Shown: positions 33,893-43,469, counted from the stretch's first letter. The stretch: 49,811 nucleotides of DNA from Candidatus Poribacteria bacterium (GCA_021162805.1 JAGGXZ010000045.1:1-49811), one strand, 5' to 3'. The notes: generated by a model from the sequence alone, not told the origin. A program made the numbers and translations.

Positions 33893-34879
33893 CTATCTGA
33901 GCTTCAGTCTTATCCTGCGCACGCAGAAGGCATCGTATCTGCCTCTGCCCGAGAAGAGAAGATACATCTCCCTACCCTCCCTGCCGATCCACTTGGTCGG
34001 GAGGCGATAGGAATGTGTATCTCCGCAATCCCAACGATCCGTGTAAAAGGCGGTCGTCCATGGCCCCCATGGTTCAGGGGCGTCGAACAATCCCCATCCG
34101 CCCCTGTGGTTGAACCCCAGCGTCATCAGGTATCGCCCGATGCCGGGGTTATAGACGACATCTAACCTTTGGCAGTTGCCGTGAAAGGCGAAGACATGAG
34201 CCCGGGCCTCTATATCATCCGTCCAAAGGGGCTTCCCCTCATCATCCATCCCCCTGAAGAACTCATATGCCTCTCTGTCCCTTATCCTGGATTTCGGAAC
34301 TCTGGCCAGCACGATCCTATCATATGATTCGTATGCGCCCGGACCGTCCTGAGAATAAACGTAAACGTAGTCATCGCGGGCGCCCCCATAGTTTCTGCCG
34401 AAATTGAGGAAGGTGGGACAGCCAAAGCTCGTCCTGAATCGGAATCCGTAGCTCCAGGTTTTACCGTGATCCTCCGACCAGGCGAGCCTCGAATTGCCGA
34501 CGTTGCGTATCCACATGTATAGCACGCCGTCCACCATAAGCATCCCGCTGGCCTTCGCGCCTTTGGGGCCATCCCCGATATGCTCGCCGGTGGAAGTCCG
34601 GATGTTGACGCCGCGGAAATCAGGGGGAAATCCTATGATCTGGGCGATCCCCAGACTGAGCTTTCTCTCGGTTTTGGGCTCGAATCCCCATCCATCGCCA
34701 TAGGCGGTATAGAGGCGGTCGTCGTCCCCCCATGTGATCGGCCAGTTGTCGCTGCCTTCAGCCTTTATGATGATCCGTGAGGATGGATCGAAGGAGACCG
34801 ATTCGATAATGGGACTCGGAGGATAAGGCGGTAAAGCTGAAAGGCATAAGGGCGCGAACATAATGAAGGCGGTTATCAT
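33893..34879 (-). CDS. secreted DUF4185-like beta-propeller protein
   Basis: 328 residues with a short signal peptide (about 1-15, MITAFIMFAPLCLSA). SDNWPITWGDDDRLYTAYGDGWG followed later by GNSRLAWSEDHGKTWSYGF and GFNHRGGWGLFDAPEPWGPW is the DUF4185 pattern, a five-bladed propeller with GH43-like blades. Possibly a glycan-binding or glycosidase protein outside the cell. Stop lies 8 nt from that of the opposing propeller gene, with no terminator in between. Confidence 0.82.
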   Translation of the reverse strand: MITAFIMFAPLCLSALPPYPPSPIIESVSFDPSSRIIIKAEGSDNWPITWGDDDRLYTAYGDGWGFEPKTERKLSLGIAQIIGFPPDFRGVNIRTSTGEHIGDGPKGAKASGMLMVDGVLYMWIRNVGNSRLAWSEDHGKTWSYGFRFRTSFGCPTFLNFGRNYGGARDDYVYVYSQDGPGAYESYDRIVLARVPKSRIRDREAYEFFRGMDDEGKPLWTDDIEARAHVFAFHGNCQRLDVVYNPGIGRYLMTLGFNHRGGWGLFDAPEPWGPWTTAFYTDRWDCGDTHSYRLPTKWIGREGREMYLLFSGRGRYDAFCVRRIRLKLR

Positions 34880-34950
34880 CTTCGACCCTCCGTCATCGTG
34901 TAGCGATCATTCGTAGTCGTTGAGCCATTCGGCCTAGCCGTCATTGAAAC

Positions 34951-34981
34951 ATCCGCCGCCCAGAAGCTTTGGACGGCGGAT
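34951..34981 (-). terminator. hairpin after the mfd-foldase operon
   Basis: Eight-base stem ATCCGCCG (34951-34958) with CGGCGGAT (34974-34981), 25 bp beyond the stop of the parvulin gene on the minus strand; only a short T-run follows. Otherwise nothing is seen in 34880-35006. Confidence 0.45.
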
Positions 34982-35006
34982 TCTGAACAGATCCCTCGAT
35001 CTTCCG

Positions 35007-36839
35007 CTATGAGCTCGTTGCGGCCTTCTTCGGAGGCGGCAGGCGGTCGAGATAGATCTTGAAGTTGGCCCTCTTCTTCAGGCCGTTGAGCCAGCTTTCC
35101 AGGAGCTGTCGTCTCTTCTCCCTCTCCAGCTCCCTCCTGATCTCCCTCTTTACGTCCTCCTCGGAGAACTTCTTCTGTCTTTTGGGTTTTCTCTCCTCGC
35201 ACCTGAAGACCATGTAATACTTCGTCCCTCTGATATCCTGTTCCAGGACGCCCTCATACATCTGACCGGGTTTGAGCGAGAAAGCGGCTTTGGTGAACTC
35301 CTTAGCCATCGGATATGTATCCCTGTCGAAGAACCCCGTATCACCGTTGTTTCTTCCGCCGGGACCCATGTTTTCGCCCTTGTCCGATATCTCCTTGGCG
35401 ATCTTCTTGATATCCTCCCCTTTCTCCTTGATCCTCTTGTATATTTCCTCGGCCTTCTTCTTGGCCTCTTCCTCTTTGCCCTTCTCAGCCTGGATCGTTA
35501 TGCAGGTCAGCCTGATCTTCTCCGGCTCGACAAATTCGTCCTTATGTTCCTCGTAGTACTGCTTCATCTCATCCTCGGTCACGTTCACCTTGGCATCGAC
35601 CTCATCCTCCACGATCTTCTCGACCATGAGTTGGTTGAGGTACTCCGTCGTCTTACGGGCTATATCGAGATCGACGTTATACCCTTTGTCCTCGGCGGCC
35701 TTAACTTTAAGCATATCCTCGAGTATCTCGTTGAGCCGTTTCTCAATCCCCTCCTTGCCCTTGTATCTGCTCCGCTTGTATTTCGACATCTTGTTGAAGG
35801 AATCCTGAACGTCCTGGAGCGTGATCTTATATTTCCTCCCACCCCACTTGAACTCGGCCAGGACGATCTCAACGGGAGATTTCTTAGGGGATTTCACATC
35901 CTCAGGGATTCTATCCGGATAGAGTTTCACCTTTGCTTTCTTCTTTAGCGAGGATATCCACTTATTCGTGAGCTCCTCCCTTTTCTGTCTTTCGAGCGTT
36001 CTCTTTATGCTTCTTTGCACGTCCTCCTCGCTGAACTCCTTCTGCCTTGCGGGCTTTCTCTCCTCACATCTGAAGATCATGTAGTACTTTGTCTCCCCGA
36101 TATCCTGTTCCAAGATACCATCGTACATCTGACCGGGTTTGAGCGAGAAAGCGGCCTCCGTGAACTTCTTGGCCGAGGGGAAGCTATTGCGAGAGAAGAA
36201 CCCCGTATCACCGTTGTTTCTGCCGCCGGGGCCCATGTTTTCGCCCTTGTCCGATATCTCCTTGGCAACCTTCTTGATGTCCTCCCCCTTCTCCTTGATC
36301 CTCCTATAGATCTCCTCGGCCTTCTTCTTGGCCTCCTCCTCTTTGCCCTTTTCAGCCTGGATCGTTATGCAGGTCAGCCTGATCTTCTCCGGCTCGACGA
36401 ATTCGTCCTTATGTTCCTCGTAGTACCGCTTCATCTCCTCCTCAGTCACCTTGATCTTCGACTCGACCATCTCGTCCGTGATTTTCTCTATCATCAGGTC
36501 ACGCAGGTAATCATCGACCTTATCGAGCAGGTCATCCCTGGCGCCGTATCTCTTCTCCTCGGCGGCCTTAAGCACCAATCTGCTTTCGGCCATCAGCGTC
36601 AGATATTCCTTCCTCCCCTCTTCGGTGGCGTATTTCCTCTGCTTATACTTGGGCAGCTCACTGATCTCCTTCTCGAGCTCATCCAGGGTGACGGTTACCT
36701 TCTCGCCGTTCCAGGTGAACTCGGCGAGTATGACCTCATCGGGCTTGTCCTTCTCCCCGGCAGACGCCAGAAGGGTTGTAGTTAAAGCAACGGCAAGGAA
36801 CACAAGCAGGAAAAACGGATTTAATCTACCGACCTTCAT
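35007..36839 (-). CDS. exported foldase with two parvulin domains
   Basis: 610 residues: signal peptide (about 1-27), then two tandem units, each a SurA-like helical segment (E-[LV]-E-x-EISELPKYKQRKY or SFNKMSKYKRSRY) followed by a PpiC-type peptidyl-prolyl isomerase domain (EEHKDEFVEPEKIRLTCITI ... GDTGFF ... FSLKPGQM). The units are almost identical in the isomerase part. Role: chaperoning and prolyl isomerisation of exported proteins in the periplasm, as for SurA or PrsA. Rich in Lys and Glu. The ATG overlaps the mfd stop (ATGA), so expression is coupled to mfd, an unusual pairing. Confidence 0.9.
   Translation of the reverse strand: MKVGRLNPFFLLVFLAVALTTTLLASAGEKDKPDEVILAEFTWNGEKVTVTLDELEKEISELPKYKQRKYATEEGRKEYLTLMAESRLVLKAAEEKRYGARDDLLDKVDDYLRDLMIEKITDEMVESKIKVTEEEMKRYYEEHKDEFVEPEKIRLTCITIQAEKGKEEEAKKKAEEIYRRIKEKGEDIKKVAKEISDKGENMGPGGRNNGDTGFFSRNSFPSAKKFTEAAFSLKPGQMYDGILEQDIGETKYYMIFRCEERKPARQKEFSEEDVQRSIKRTLERQKREELTNKWISSLKKKAKVKLYPDRIPEDVKSPKKSPVEIVLAEFKWGGRKYKITLQDVQDSFNKMSKYKRSRYKGKEGIEKRLNEILEDMLKVKAAEDKGYNVDLDIARKTTEYLNQLMVEKIVEDEVDAKVNVTEDEMKQYYEEHKDEFVEPEKIRLTCITIQAEKGKEEEAKKKAEEIYKRIKEKGEDIKKIAKEISDKGENMGPGGRNNGDTGFFDRDTYPMAKEFTKAAFSLKPGQMYEGVLEQDIRGTKYYMVFRCEERKPKRQKKFSEEDVKREIRRELEREKRRQLLESWLNGLKKRANFKIYLDRLPPPKKAATSS
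35163..36450 (-). repeat. tandem duplication inside the parvulin gene
   Basis: About 420 bp at 35163-35583 match 36030-36450 at a constant offset of 867 bp (289 codons), with long identical blocks such as those around CTGACCGGGTTTGAGCGAG and GCCCTTGTCCGATATCTCC. The helical segments between them are much more diverged. Confidence 0.85.
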
Positions 36840-39800
36840 GTAACTACCTCCTCATTAGGATTTTGTGGAAAAGGGCGAGGTATCGCCCCTAAATTCTCTA
36901 ACACCTCTCTTACGGCCTTGCATATTTCCCCCTTCTTCATTCTCCTTTCCAGCTTCACGGTGAGTTTTCCCGGCGGCGTCAGCGAAAACCGCCTGTCGGA
37001 CTGCACGAGCGATATGATCCTTTCAGGATCGACCTTCGCCCTCCTCTCATCGAAGACGATCCTGATGTATTCGCCGTCTGAGGAGATCGCCTCCACGCCG
37101 AGCCGACCCGCCATGCGCTTGATATCGGCCACCTCAAGCAACGTTCGGGCCGGCTCGGGTATCGGTCCGAACCTGTCTTCCATCTCCTCCCTGAGATCCT
37201 CCACGTCCTCCCTGTCCCTCACGGACGCGATGCGCTTGTAAAGGGAGACCTTCTGGAAGGAGTCAGGCACATATCCATCCGGTATGTAAGCTTTCAGAGG
37301 TAGGTTTATCCTGGTTTCGACCTCTTCCTCCACCTCCTCGCCCTTAAGCTCCCTGACGGTTTCTTGGAGCAGCTTGCAGTAAAGCTCATATCCCACGGCG
37401 TTGACGTGACCGTGCTGCTCAGGGCCGAGGATGTTCCCCACGCCCCGTATCTCCATATCCCTCAGCGCTATCTTGAATCCCGATCCAAGATCGGTGAACT
37501 CCTCGATCACCTTCAGCCTCTTCTGCGCCCCTTCGGTTATCGATCGCGCCTTAGGGTAGAAGAGATATCCGTATGCCTTCTCATCTGATCTGCCGACCCT
37601 TCCCCTCAGCTGATATAGCTGTGCCAGACCCAGCATATCGGCCCTGTCGATTATTATCGTGTTGACGTTGGGCATGTCCACGCCCGACTCGATGATCGTG
37701 GTGCAAACCAGAACGTCATATTTTCGCGCTATGAAGTCCAGGACCACCTTTTCCAACATCCTCTCGGACATCTGACCGTGGGCGACCGCTATGCGTGCCT
37801 CGGGCACCAGCTCCTGAAGCTTGAGAGCCGTGGAGGCGATCGTCCCAACCCTATTATGGACGTAGAAAACCTGCCCTCCCCGCGCCATCTCGTTGAGGAT
37901 GGCCTCCCTTACGACCTGGGGATCATACTCCATGACGTAGGTCTCTATCGGCTTTCGGTTTTCGGGAGGGGTCTCTATCACGCTCATATCCCTTATGCCG
38001 GATACGGCCATGTAAAGGGTCCTCGGAATAGGCGTGGCGGTCATGGTCAGAACGTCCACCTCCTTGCGCAGTTGCTTCATCTTCTCCTTTTGCCTGACGC
38101 CGAACTTATGCTCCTCGTCGATGATCAGCAACCCCAGATCTTTAAATTTCACGTCGTCTTGAAGGAGCATGTGCGTTCCGATCACTATGTCAACGGTTCC
38201 ACGCCGGAGCCCCTCCAGGATCTCCCTTTTCTGCTTGAGCGTTTGAAACCTGCTGAGCATCTCGATCCGTATGGGGAAATCGACGAACCTTTCGGTGAAG
38301 GTCATGTAATGTTGCTGTGCCAGCACGGTTGTCGGAACCAGCACGGCCACCTGTTTGTTATCCATGACGGCCTTAAAGGCGGCCCTCATGGCGACCTCCG
38401 TCTTGCCGTATCCCACATCGCCGCAGATCAATCTATCCATCGGTCTGGGCTGCTCCATATCCCGCTTGACCTCCTCTATCGCCCTGAGCTGATCCGGCGT
38501 TTCCTCATAGGGGAAGAGGGCCTCGAACTCCCTCTGCCATGGGGTGTCCCGGGAGAAGGCATGGCCGGGAAGCGTCTGCCGTGCCGCATACAGATTTAAG
38601 AGCTCCTCGGCGAGCTTCCGGACCGACTCCTTAACCCTCTGTTTGACCCTCCTCCATGACGTGCCGCCGAGCTTGTCTATCCTGACCCTCGCCTCCTCCG
38701 ATCCGCCTATATATTTCTGGACGAGGTTGATCTGATACGTCGGCACGTAAAGCCGATCCCCGCCCGCATATCTTATCGCCAGGAAATCCTGAACCGATCC
38801 CTCGACCTTCATCCTCCTGAGCCCCTCATAGATCCCGATGCCGTGGGAGACGTGGACGACGTAATCCCCCTCCTTCAGATCGGTATAGCTCAGGATCGGC
38901 GCTCCCTCCCTGAATTTCCGCCGCCTGTGGACTCTATACCCTCTTCTATCAAAGATCTCGGCGTCGGAGAAGAGGATCATCCTCAACTCATCCGAGACGA
39001 AGCCTGCCGAAAGGCTTCCGATACTCAGCGATATGGAGGATCTATCGAGGTTATACGCCTCGATCACCTCCTCCATCCGCTTCATCTTTCCCTCGCTTTC
39101 GCAAAAGATATGTATCGAGTAACCCCTCTCCTGCCATCTCCTCAGCTCCTCGAGGAAAACCCTGACGTTGCCGTGGATTCCGGGCGATCGGGTGTCGAAG
39201 ATCACTCCGTCCCCGTCCGGACGTGCCGTCAGCGAAAGGGATATCGAGGTGAAACGGGATATCCGCTTGAGAACCTCATCATACCCCAGGAAAGCCCCAT
39301 CGGGCGGCACGGCAAGATGCCCTAGATCCCGTCTCTTACGATAGATCGTCCTCATGCTCTCCATCAACTTCTCCGCCTCCCTCTCGATCCACACCGGTTC
39401 GTCCATGAGCACGAGGCTGTCTTCGGGCAGGTAGTCGAGGATCGTCCCGGCATCGGGATATATGAAGATCAGATACGGGTCCAATCCCTCCAGATCCTCC
39501 ACCCCGCTGATCCTCATATCCAGCTCCTCAAGCTTCTCGCGGATGGCGGGATTTCGCTCCTGGCTGTAGAGCCTTTCGAACCTCTCCTCCCACTCCTCGA
39601 TCGCCTCATCCTCTAACACGAACTCCCTTGCGGGCGGGATTGTGATCTCATCCATGTGGGAGATGGAGCGCTGGGTGGACGGATCGAAAGATCGGATGGA
39701 ATCTATCTCATCGCCGAAGAACTCCAGCCTGACGGGCAGGTCGGCCGTCAACGGATAGACGTCCAGTATCCCGCCTCGAAGGGCGAACTGCCCCTTCACC

Positions 39801-40303
39801 TCAACCATCGGCACCCGATCATATCCGGATCGCTCAAGCCTTTCGGCCAGCTTCAGTGGAGAGATCTCAGTGCCGCGGCGAAGTCTGAAGAGGTTTCGGG
39901 ACAGGACCCTCTTGGGGATTATCCTGTGCATCAGGGCGGCGATAGGGCAGATCGTCACGGTGCTCTCACCCTCTATCAACGCCGCCAGGGCCGACATGTG
40001 ATCGGCTATAACCCCCTTAGGCGGGGAGGTATCGGCATATATATGCGAATGCCACTCCGGGAAGATCCTAAGCCTCTCCTCGCCGATCCAGCTCAGATCG
40101 GCGAACAGCTTCTCCGCCTCCTCCTGTGATGAGGTGATCGTCAGTATGGGGAGGTTCATTTCCTCATGCAGCGAGGCCACAAGCAGCGATCGGGCTGAGC
40201 CGTACAGCGAATGTACGGATATCAACCTCTCGCCCGATCTCAACCTATCCGTGAGCTCCGCATATGCCCTTAGCCTTTTAAATCTATCCAGAATATCCCT
40301 CAT
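36836..40303 (-). CDS. mfd: transcription-repair coupling factor Mfd
   Basis: 1155 residues, normal length. UvrB-homology region at the N-terminus ([17 protein letters not shown]), RNA polymerase-interacting Tudor-like domain ([18 protein letters not shown]), translocase motor with Walker [11 protein letters not shown] (about 625-634), [17 protein letters not shown] and [15 protein letters not shown], and a TRCF C-terminal domain. Removes stalled RNA polymerase at DNA lesions and recruits UvrA. ATG 40303 has GAAGG five bases upstream and is preferred over GTG 40324. First gene of an operon with the foldase. Confidence 0.96.
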   Translation of the reverse strand: MRDILDRFKRLRAYAELTDRLRSGERLISVHSLYGSARSLLVASLHEEMNLPILTITSSQEEAEKLFADLSWIGEERLRIFPEWHSHIYADTSPPKGVIADHMSALAALIEGESTVTICPIAALMHRIIPKRVLSRNLFRLRRGTEISPLKLAERLERSGYDRVPMVEVKGQFALRGGILDVYPLTADLPVRLEFFGDEIDSIRSFDPSTQRSISHMDEITIPPAREFVLEDEAIEEWEERFERLYSQERNPAIREKLEELDMRISGVEDLEGLDPYLIFIYPDAGTILDYLPEDSLVLMDEPVWIEREAEKLMESMRTIYRKRRDLGHLAVPPDGAFLGYDEVLKRISRFTSISLSLTARPDGDGVIFDTRSPGIHGNVRVFLEELRRWQERGYSIHIFCESEGKMKRMEEVIEAYNLDRSSISLSIGSLSAGFVSDELRMILFSDAEIFDRRGYRVHRRRKFREGAPILSYTDLKEGDYVVHVSHGIGIYEGLRRMKVEGSVQDFLAIRYAGGDRLYVPTYQINLVQKYIGGSEEARVRIDKLGGTSWRRVKQRVKESVRKLAEELLNLYAARQTLPGHAFSRDTPWQREFEALFPYEETPDQLRAIEEVKRDMEQPRPMDRLICGDVGYGKTEVAMRAAFKAVMDNKQVAVLVPTTVLAQQHYMTFTERFVDFPIRIEMLSRFQTLKQKREILEGLRRGTVDIVIGTHMLLQDDVKFKDLGLLIIDEEHKFGVRQKEKMKQLRKEVDVLTMTATPIPRTLYMAVSGIRDMSVIETPPENRKPIETYVMEYDPQVVREAILNEMARGGQVFYVHNRVGTIASTALKLQELVPEARIAVAHGQMSERMLEKVVLDFIARKYDVLVCTTIIESGVDMPNVNTIIIDRADMLGLAQLYQLRGRVGRSDEKAYGYLFYPKARSITEGAQKRLKVIEEFTDLGSGFKIALRDMEIRGVGNILGPEQHGHVNAVGYELYCKLLQETVRELKGEEVEEEVETRINLPLKAYIPDGYVPDSFQKVSLYKRIASVRDREDVEDLREEMEDRFGPIPEPARTLLEVADIKRMAGRLGVEAISSDGEYIRIVFDERRAKVDPERIISLVQSDRRFSLTPPGKLTVKLERRMKKGEICKAVREVLENLGAIPRPFPQNPNEEVVT

Positions 40304-40399
40304 ACCTACCTTCCCCAACCTCACGGCTGAAAAACGATGAAGGCCGAGTTCAGTTTACCTAAGGGTGTATAAGAAAGGAGAGGTTTTATCCTTATCTAA

Positions 40400-40416
40400 G
40401 CGTTGAAAAGCCCTGG
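40400..40416. repeat. solo end of the family B miniature element
   Basis: GCGTTGAAAAGCCCTGG matches the right terminus of the family B elements (GCGTTGAAAACCCCTG) apart from one base, with no partner end nearby. It lies in the 230-bp gap between mfd and the LamG gene, just upstream of a promoter. Confidence 0.5.
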
Positions 40417-40433
40417 CACTTTACGGCGTCCTC

Positions 40434-40463
40434 TTGACGATGAAGATCGAAGGGGATTATAAT
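40434..40463 (+). promoter_or_regulatory. promoter of the LamG gene
   Basis: TTGACG (40434-40439), 18-bp spacer, TATAAT (40458-40463), 70 bp before the ATG. Confidence 0.65.
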
Positions 40464-40533
40464 TTTGCAGGCGAATTTGCTCCTCTCTGTGCGAGTGGGA
40501 GCGTTACTTCAAAATTCACATAAAGGGGGGTAG

Positions 40534-41334
40534 TTGATGAGAACTGTTATTTTTGTCCTCACGATGTTCTGTTTGGCGGGCTCGCTGCTTTCAGCGGGTG
40601 TCGCGAAGCTCTCAGATGACAAGGCTTTGATCCTGTATCTGCCCTTTGATGAGGGAAATGGGGACAAAACCTATGACCTGTCGAAATCCGGTCTCGTCGG
40701 AAAGCTGGTCAAGAATCCGAAATGGGTGGATGGGAAGTTCGGCAAGGCGCTGGAGTTCGATGGCAAGAGCAATTATGTGCAGATCGATGAGGATTTCAGC
40801 CCACAGGCCGAGGAGGAAGAGGGGGAGCTCTCCATCTGCGCCTGGGTGAAGGTGCTCAATGTAGCTACCGACGCGCACTCACAGACCAGACAACCCATCG
40901 TCATGAAGGGGTTCTCAGGGGAATGGGAATATGCATTATATGTCTATGACGACCTAGGCGCTGGATTTTCCCTGTGGCAGTGCGGTGGATCGGGTCATAG
41001 CGAGCCACATGGTGGGGCACTGACCAAAGATGAATGGCATTTCGTCGCCGGAACCTATAAGCTGAAGGGGGATACCAAGGTCTACATCGATGGTAAGGTT
41101 GTTATCACCGATTCGAGCCGAAGGGGCAAAGCCTGTAACGGAACCAGGCCCATAATGATCGCTCACAGGGAGGACGGCCAGTTCCTCAATGCCGTGATAG
41201 ATGAGGTGAGCATGTGGTCAAGGGAACTGAGCGAGGATGAGATCAACCAATTGATGAAAGGTCCTCTGATGGTAGCCGTTAACCCGTCAGGACTTTTGAC
41301 AACCTGTTGGGGACGGCTGAAATCGGAGAGATAG
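40534..41334 (+). CDS. secreted LamG-domain protein with tryptophan C-terminal tail
   Basis: 266 residues: signal peptide (about 1-22, ending SAGVA), one LamG/concanavalin-like jelly roll from about 30 to 240 (LILYLPFDEGNGDKTYDLS, WVDGKFGKALEFDG, DEWHFVAGTYKLKGDTKVYI, NAVIDEVSMWSRELSEDEI) and the end VNPSGLLTTCWGRLKSER. It is the intact relative of the frameshifted gene at 16515-17283, including the tail. Exported; likely binds a carbohydrate or protein at the cell surface (inference). Good ribosome site (AAAGGGGGG). Promoter and terminator-like hairpin flank it as a single-gene unit. Confidence 0.9.
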   Translation: MMRTVIFVLTMFCLAGSLLSAGVAKLSDDKALILYLPFDEGNGDKTYDLSKSGLVGKLVKNPKWVDGKFGKALEFDGKSNYVQIDEDFSPQAEEEEGELSICAWVKVLNVATDAHSQTRQPIVMKGFSGEWEYALYVYDDLGAGFSLWQCGGSGHSEPHGGALTKDEWHFVAGTYKLKGDTKVYIDGKVVITDSSRRGKACNGTRPIMIAHREDGQFLNAVIDEVSMWSRELSEDEINQLMKGPLMVAVNPSGLLTTCWGRLKSER

Positions 41335-41349
41335 ATTTCCGACATGGCG

Positions 41350-41374
41350 GGGAGACAGGCGATTCCTGTCTCCC
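41350..41374 (+). terminator. hairpin after the LamG gene
   Basis: Perfect 10-base stem GGGAGACAGG (41350-41359) with CCTGTCTCCC (41365-41374), 5-nt loop, no strong T-run. It lies between the LamG stop and the glycosyltransferase start, arguing against the open frame upstream of 41416 being coding. Confidence 0.6.
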
Positions 41375-41415
41375 TTGAAGATCCTTTACATCAACGATAT
41401 ATATGGAGTCCGGGG

Positions 41416-42393
41416 ATGAAAAAGGTGGAGATATCGGTCGTCGTTCCAGTCTATAACGAGGTCGAAAATCTGGAGGAACTTCATCGAAGGCTTACCGAGG
41501 AGCTGAGGAAACTGAACAGATCATATGAGATCATTATAGTGGATGACGGCAGCGATGACGGCAGCTATGAGCTGCTGAGGAAATTGACCGAGAAGGATCG
41601 ACATCTTAAGGTAATTCGGTTCAGGCGGAATTTCGGACAGACTCCTGCTCTGAGCGCGGGATTTGATTTCGCGAAGGGAGAGATAATCATCACCATGGAC
41701 GGCGATCTGCAGAACGATCCGGCTGACATCGGTCTACTGATAGAGAAACTCCAGGAGGGATATGATCTCGTGGCCGGATGGAGGGCCGACAGGAAGGATA
41801 AACTGCTTCTCAGAAAGATCCCCTCATGGCTCGCCAATCGTCTGATCAAAAAGAGCACAGGGATCAAGTTGCATGACTTCGGCTGCACTCTGAGGGCGTA
41901 TAAAAGCGATCTGGTTAGGGATATCAAACTTTATGGTGAAATGCATCGATTTATACCTGCTCTGGCCGCACTGGCCGGGGCGAGGATAGCTGAGATCAAG
42001 GTCAGGCATCATCCCAGGCTACATGGCAGGTCGAAGTATGGCATCTCCCGAACGATCAGAGTACTCCTCGACCTCATAACCGTTAATTTTCTCCTCCGTT
42101 ATGCCACAAGACCCATTCAAGTCTTCGGGCTGGTCGGGCTGATATCAGGGACGATCGGGTTTCTCATTTGCACCTATCTCTCCATAGGCAAGCTGTTCCT
42201 CCCCGATCCGTATAAGATCTCTCTTCTCGAACACATGCCGCTTCTGATGCTTGGGATACTGCTGATCTTGGTCGGCGTCCAGTTCATTTCAATGGGGCTG
42301 TTGGGTGAGCTGATCGTCAGAACCTATTTCGAATCCCAGAATAAGCCGATATATTATGTGCGGGAGGTAATCGGCAGGGAGGAAAGAGGATGA
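41416..42393 (+). CDS. family 2 glycosyltransferase, ArnC/DPM1-like
   Basis: 325 residues: GT-A domain about 1-225 (SVVVPVYNE, IIVDDGSDDGS with the nucleotide-binding Asp pair, MDGDLQNDP as DXD, HGRSKYGISR near the acceptor), then two TM helices (about 235-260 and 275-305). This architecture transfers a sugar from a nucleotide to undecaprenyl or dolichyl phosphate at the inner face of the membrane, as in ArnC, GtrB or DPM1. The next gene, overlapping by 4 nt, is an EmrE/ArnE-like protein that may flip the product. Start 41416 chosen because the upstream frame crosses a hairpin. Confidence 0.93.
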   Translation: MKKVEISVVVPVYNEVENLEELHRRLTEELRKLNRSYEIIIVDDGSDDGSYELLRKLTEKDRHLKVIRFRRNFGQTPALSAGFDFAKGEIIITMDGDLQNDPADIGLLIEKLQEGYDLVAGWRADRKDKLLLRKIPSWLANRLIKKSTGIKLHDFGCTLRAYKSDLVRDIKLYGEMHRFIPALAALAGARIAEIKVRHHPRLHGRSKYGISRTIRVLLDLITVNFLLRYATRPIQVFGLVGLISGTIGFLICTYLSIGKLFLPDPYKISLLEHMPLLMLGILLILVGVQFISMGLLGELIVRTYFESQNKPIYYVREVIGREERG

Positions 42394-42755
42394 GGGATAT
42401 AGCGCTTATATTGGTCAACGTGCTTTTTACGGTGATGGGGCATACGATGTTAAAGCAGGGGATGAGCCAAGTAGGTAGGATAACGGGAAACCTGGATGTG
42501 ATCAAGAGCTCATTTATCAGAGCAGCATCAAACCCATTCGTCATATTTGGGCTTCTGATCTTCGTCTTCACCTCGATGTTATGGCTGGTGGTTCTGTCAA
42601 GGGTTCCGCTGAGCATGGCATACCCGATGTTAAGCCTGAGCTATGTGTTCGCCATATTCATCTCATGGTTTATATTTAAAGAACACATACCATGGACGAG
42701 GGTGGTAGGAGCGGTCATCATCTGCGGCGGGGTATACCTCGTATCACTGAAATGA
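42390..42755 (+). CDS. EamA/SMR-like small membrane protein (ArnE-type)
   Basis: 121 residues, four TM helices in the SMR/EamA pattern: a first helix interrupted by GHTMLKQG, then LGLL-type TM2, SRVPLSMAYPMLSLSYVFAIFISW in TM3 and a TM4 with VVGAVIICGGVYLV. Drug-exporter members and ArnE/ArnF-type lipid-sugar flippase subunits share this fold. The coupling with an ArnC-like glycosyltransferase favours the second role: bringing a polyprenyl-phosphate sugar across the membrane. Confidence 0.88.
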   Translation: MRDIALILVNVLFTVMGHTMLKQGMSQVGRITGNLDVIKSSFIRAASNPFVIFGLLIFVFTSMLWLVVLSRVPLSMAYPMLSLSYVFAIFISWFIFKEHIPWTRVVGAVIICGGVYLVSLK

Positions 42756-42765
42756 GGAGGAGGAA

Positions 42766-43080
42766 ATGGCGGAGATAGGAACTGGAAAGCCCTCGTGGAG
42801 GGCGATGCTGATGTCGCTCTTCCTGCCGGGCTCTGGGCAGATTTACCTTCGAAAATGGGGTAAGGGAATCTTGATCCTTATCGTGGTTTTATCTGGAATC
42901 CTCATCTCGTATATCAACGCTTATCCCTCCAAGGAGTATCTCATCTGTAACTGGAGCGGAGGCAGAAAAATAGTCTTCAGGCCCGTCAGATATCTTTTCT
43001 ACACTGGAATAGCTCAAGCCCTGGCCGCATGGATATGGGGTGTCGTCGACGGGTGGAAGGGAAGGCGGAAAATTAAATAG
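42766..43080 (+). CDS. small membrane protein with TM2-like start
   Basis: 104 residues, two hydrophobic segments (about 30-50 and 78-95). The sequence SLFLPGSGQIYLRKWGKG is the typical first-helix pattern of TM2-like/DUF5683 small membrane proteins. Ten bases after the flippase-like gene with AGGAGGAGG upstream, so the third gene of that operon. Function unknown. Its last eight bases overlap the end of the opposing pilin-like gene. Confidence 0.75.
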   Translation: MAEIGTGKPSWRAMLMSLFLPGSGQIYLRKWGKGILILIVVLSGILISYINAYPSKEYLICNWSGGRKIVFRPVRYLFYTGIAQALAAWIWGVVDGWKGRRKIK

Positions 43081-43399
43081 GCGGTACCCCTCCCCCACCG
43101 CTCGTTTCATCCCTGTAACCACCGGATTCGTTGTCGTTCGTGCCTCCTCCGATATTGCTGCTACCGCCGTCGAGATCCGTGCCGTTGACCTGGCTTTGGG
43201 GAAACACCACATCTAAATCGGATACCCCGTCATCTATCACATCCATATCCTGCATCAAATCATTCCAGATATCCATTATCTGGTCGCCTACATTGGCTAT
43301 CGTCGCCGTCAGAGCTAATCCGATCAGCCCCGTGATTATCGTATACTCCACTATCGCCTGACCCCTCTGGTTGAGGAGCCATACCTTGCGAGCGAGCAA
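43073..43399 (-). CDS. TadE/Flp-like pilin with acidic low-complexity tail
   Basis: About 108 residues. The N-terminal segment LNQRGQAIVEYTIITGLIGLAL is the pattern of Flp/TadE-type pilins: a basic stretch, G-x-[AS]-x-VEY (the Glu needed for assembly) and a hydrophobic helix. After the helix come about 75 residues rich in Asp, Gly, Ser and Asn, unlike the short Flp pilins. TTG 43399 gives normal spacing to GGAGG; GTG 43408 is too near it. Strong own promoter. No prepilin peptidase, ATPase or secretin genes of a Tad system are in the window. Confidence 0.72.
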   Translation of the reverse strand: MLARKVWLLNQRGQAIVEYTIITGLIGLALTATIANVGDQIMDIWNDLMQDMDVIDDGVSDLDVVFPQSQVNGTDLDGGSSNIGGGTNDNESGGYRDETSGGGGVPPI

Positions 43400-43469
43400 T
43401 TCCCACACCTCCCTTATATCTCTGATGAACCGAGCGGGGGGAAAATCGATGAGATGAAATTACATCGTA

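Noticed and set aside
34880-34915. Fourth family A element end (CATCGTGTAGCGATCATT)
   Set aside because: Only about eight bases agree with the conserved end and no partner end is nearby.
41344-41415. 24-residue N-terminal extension of the glycosyltransferase
   Set aside because: It crosses a perfect 10-bp hairpin after the LamG gene; the family normally begins at the IS-VVVPVYNE strand, as from ATG 41416.
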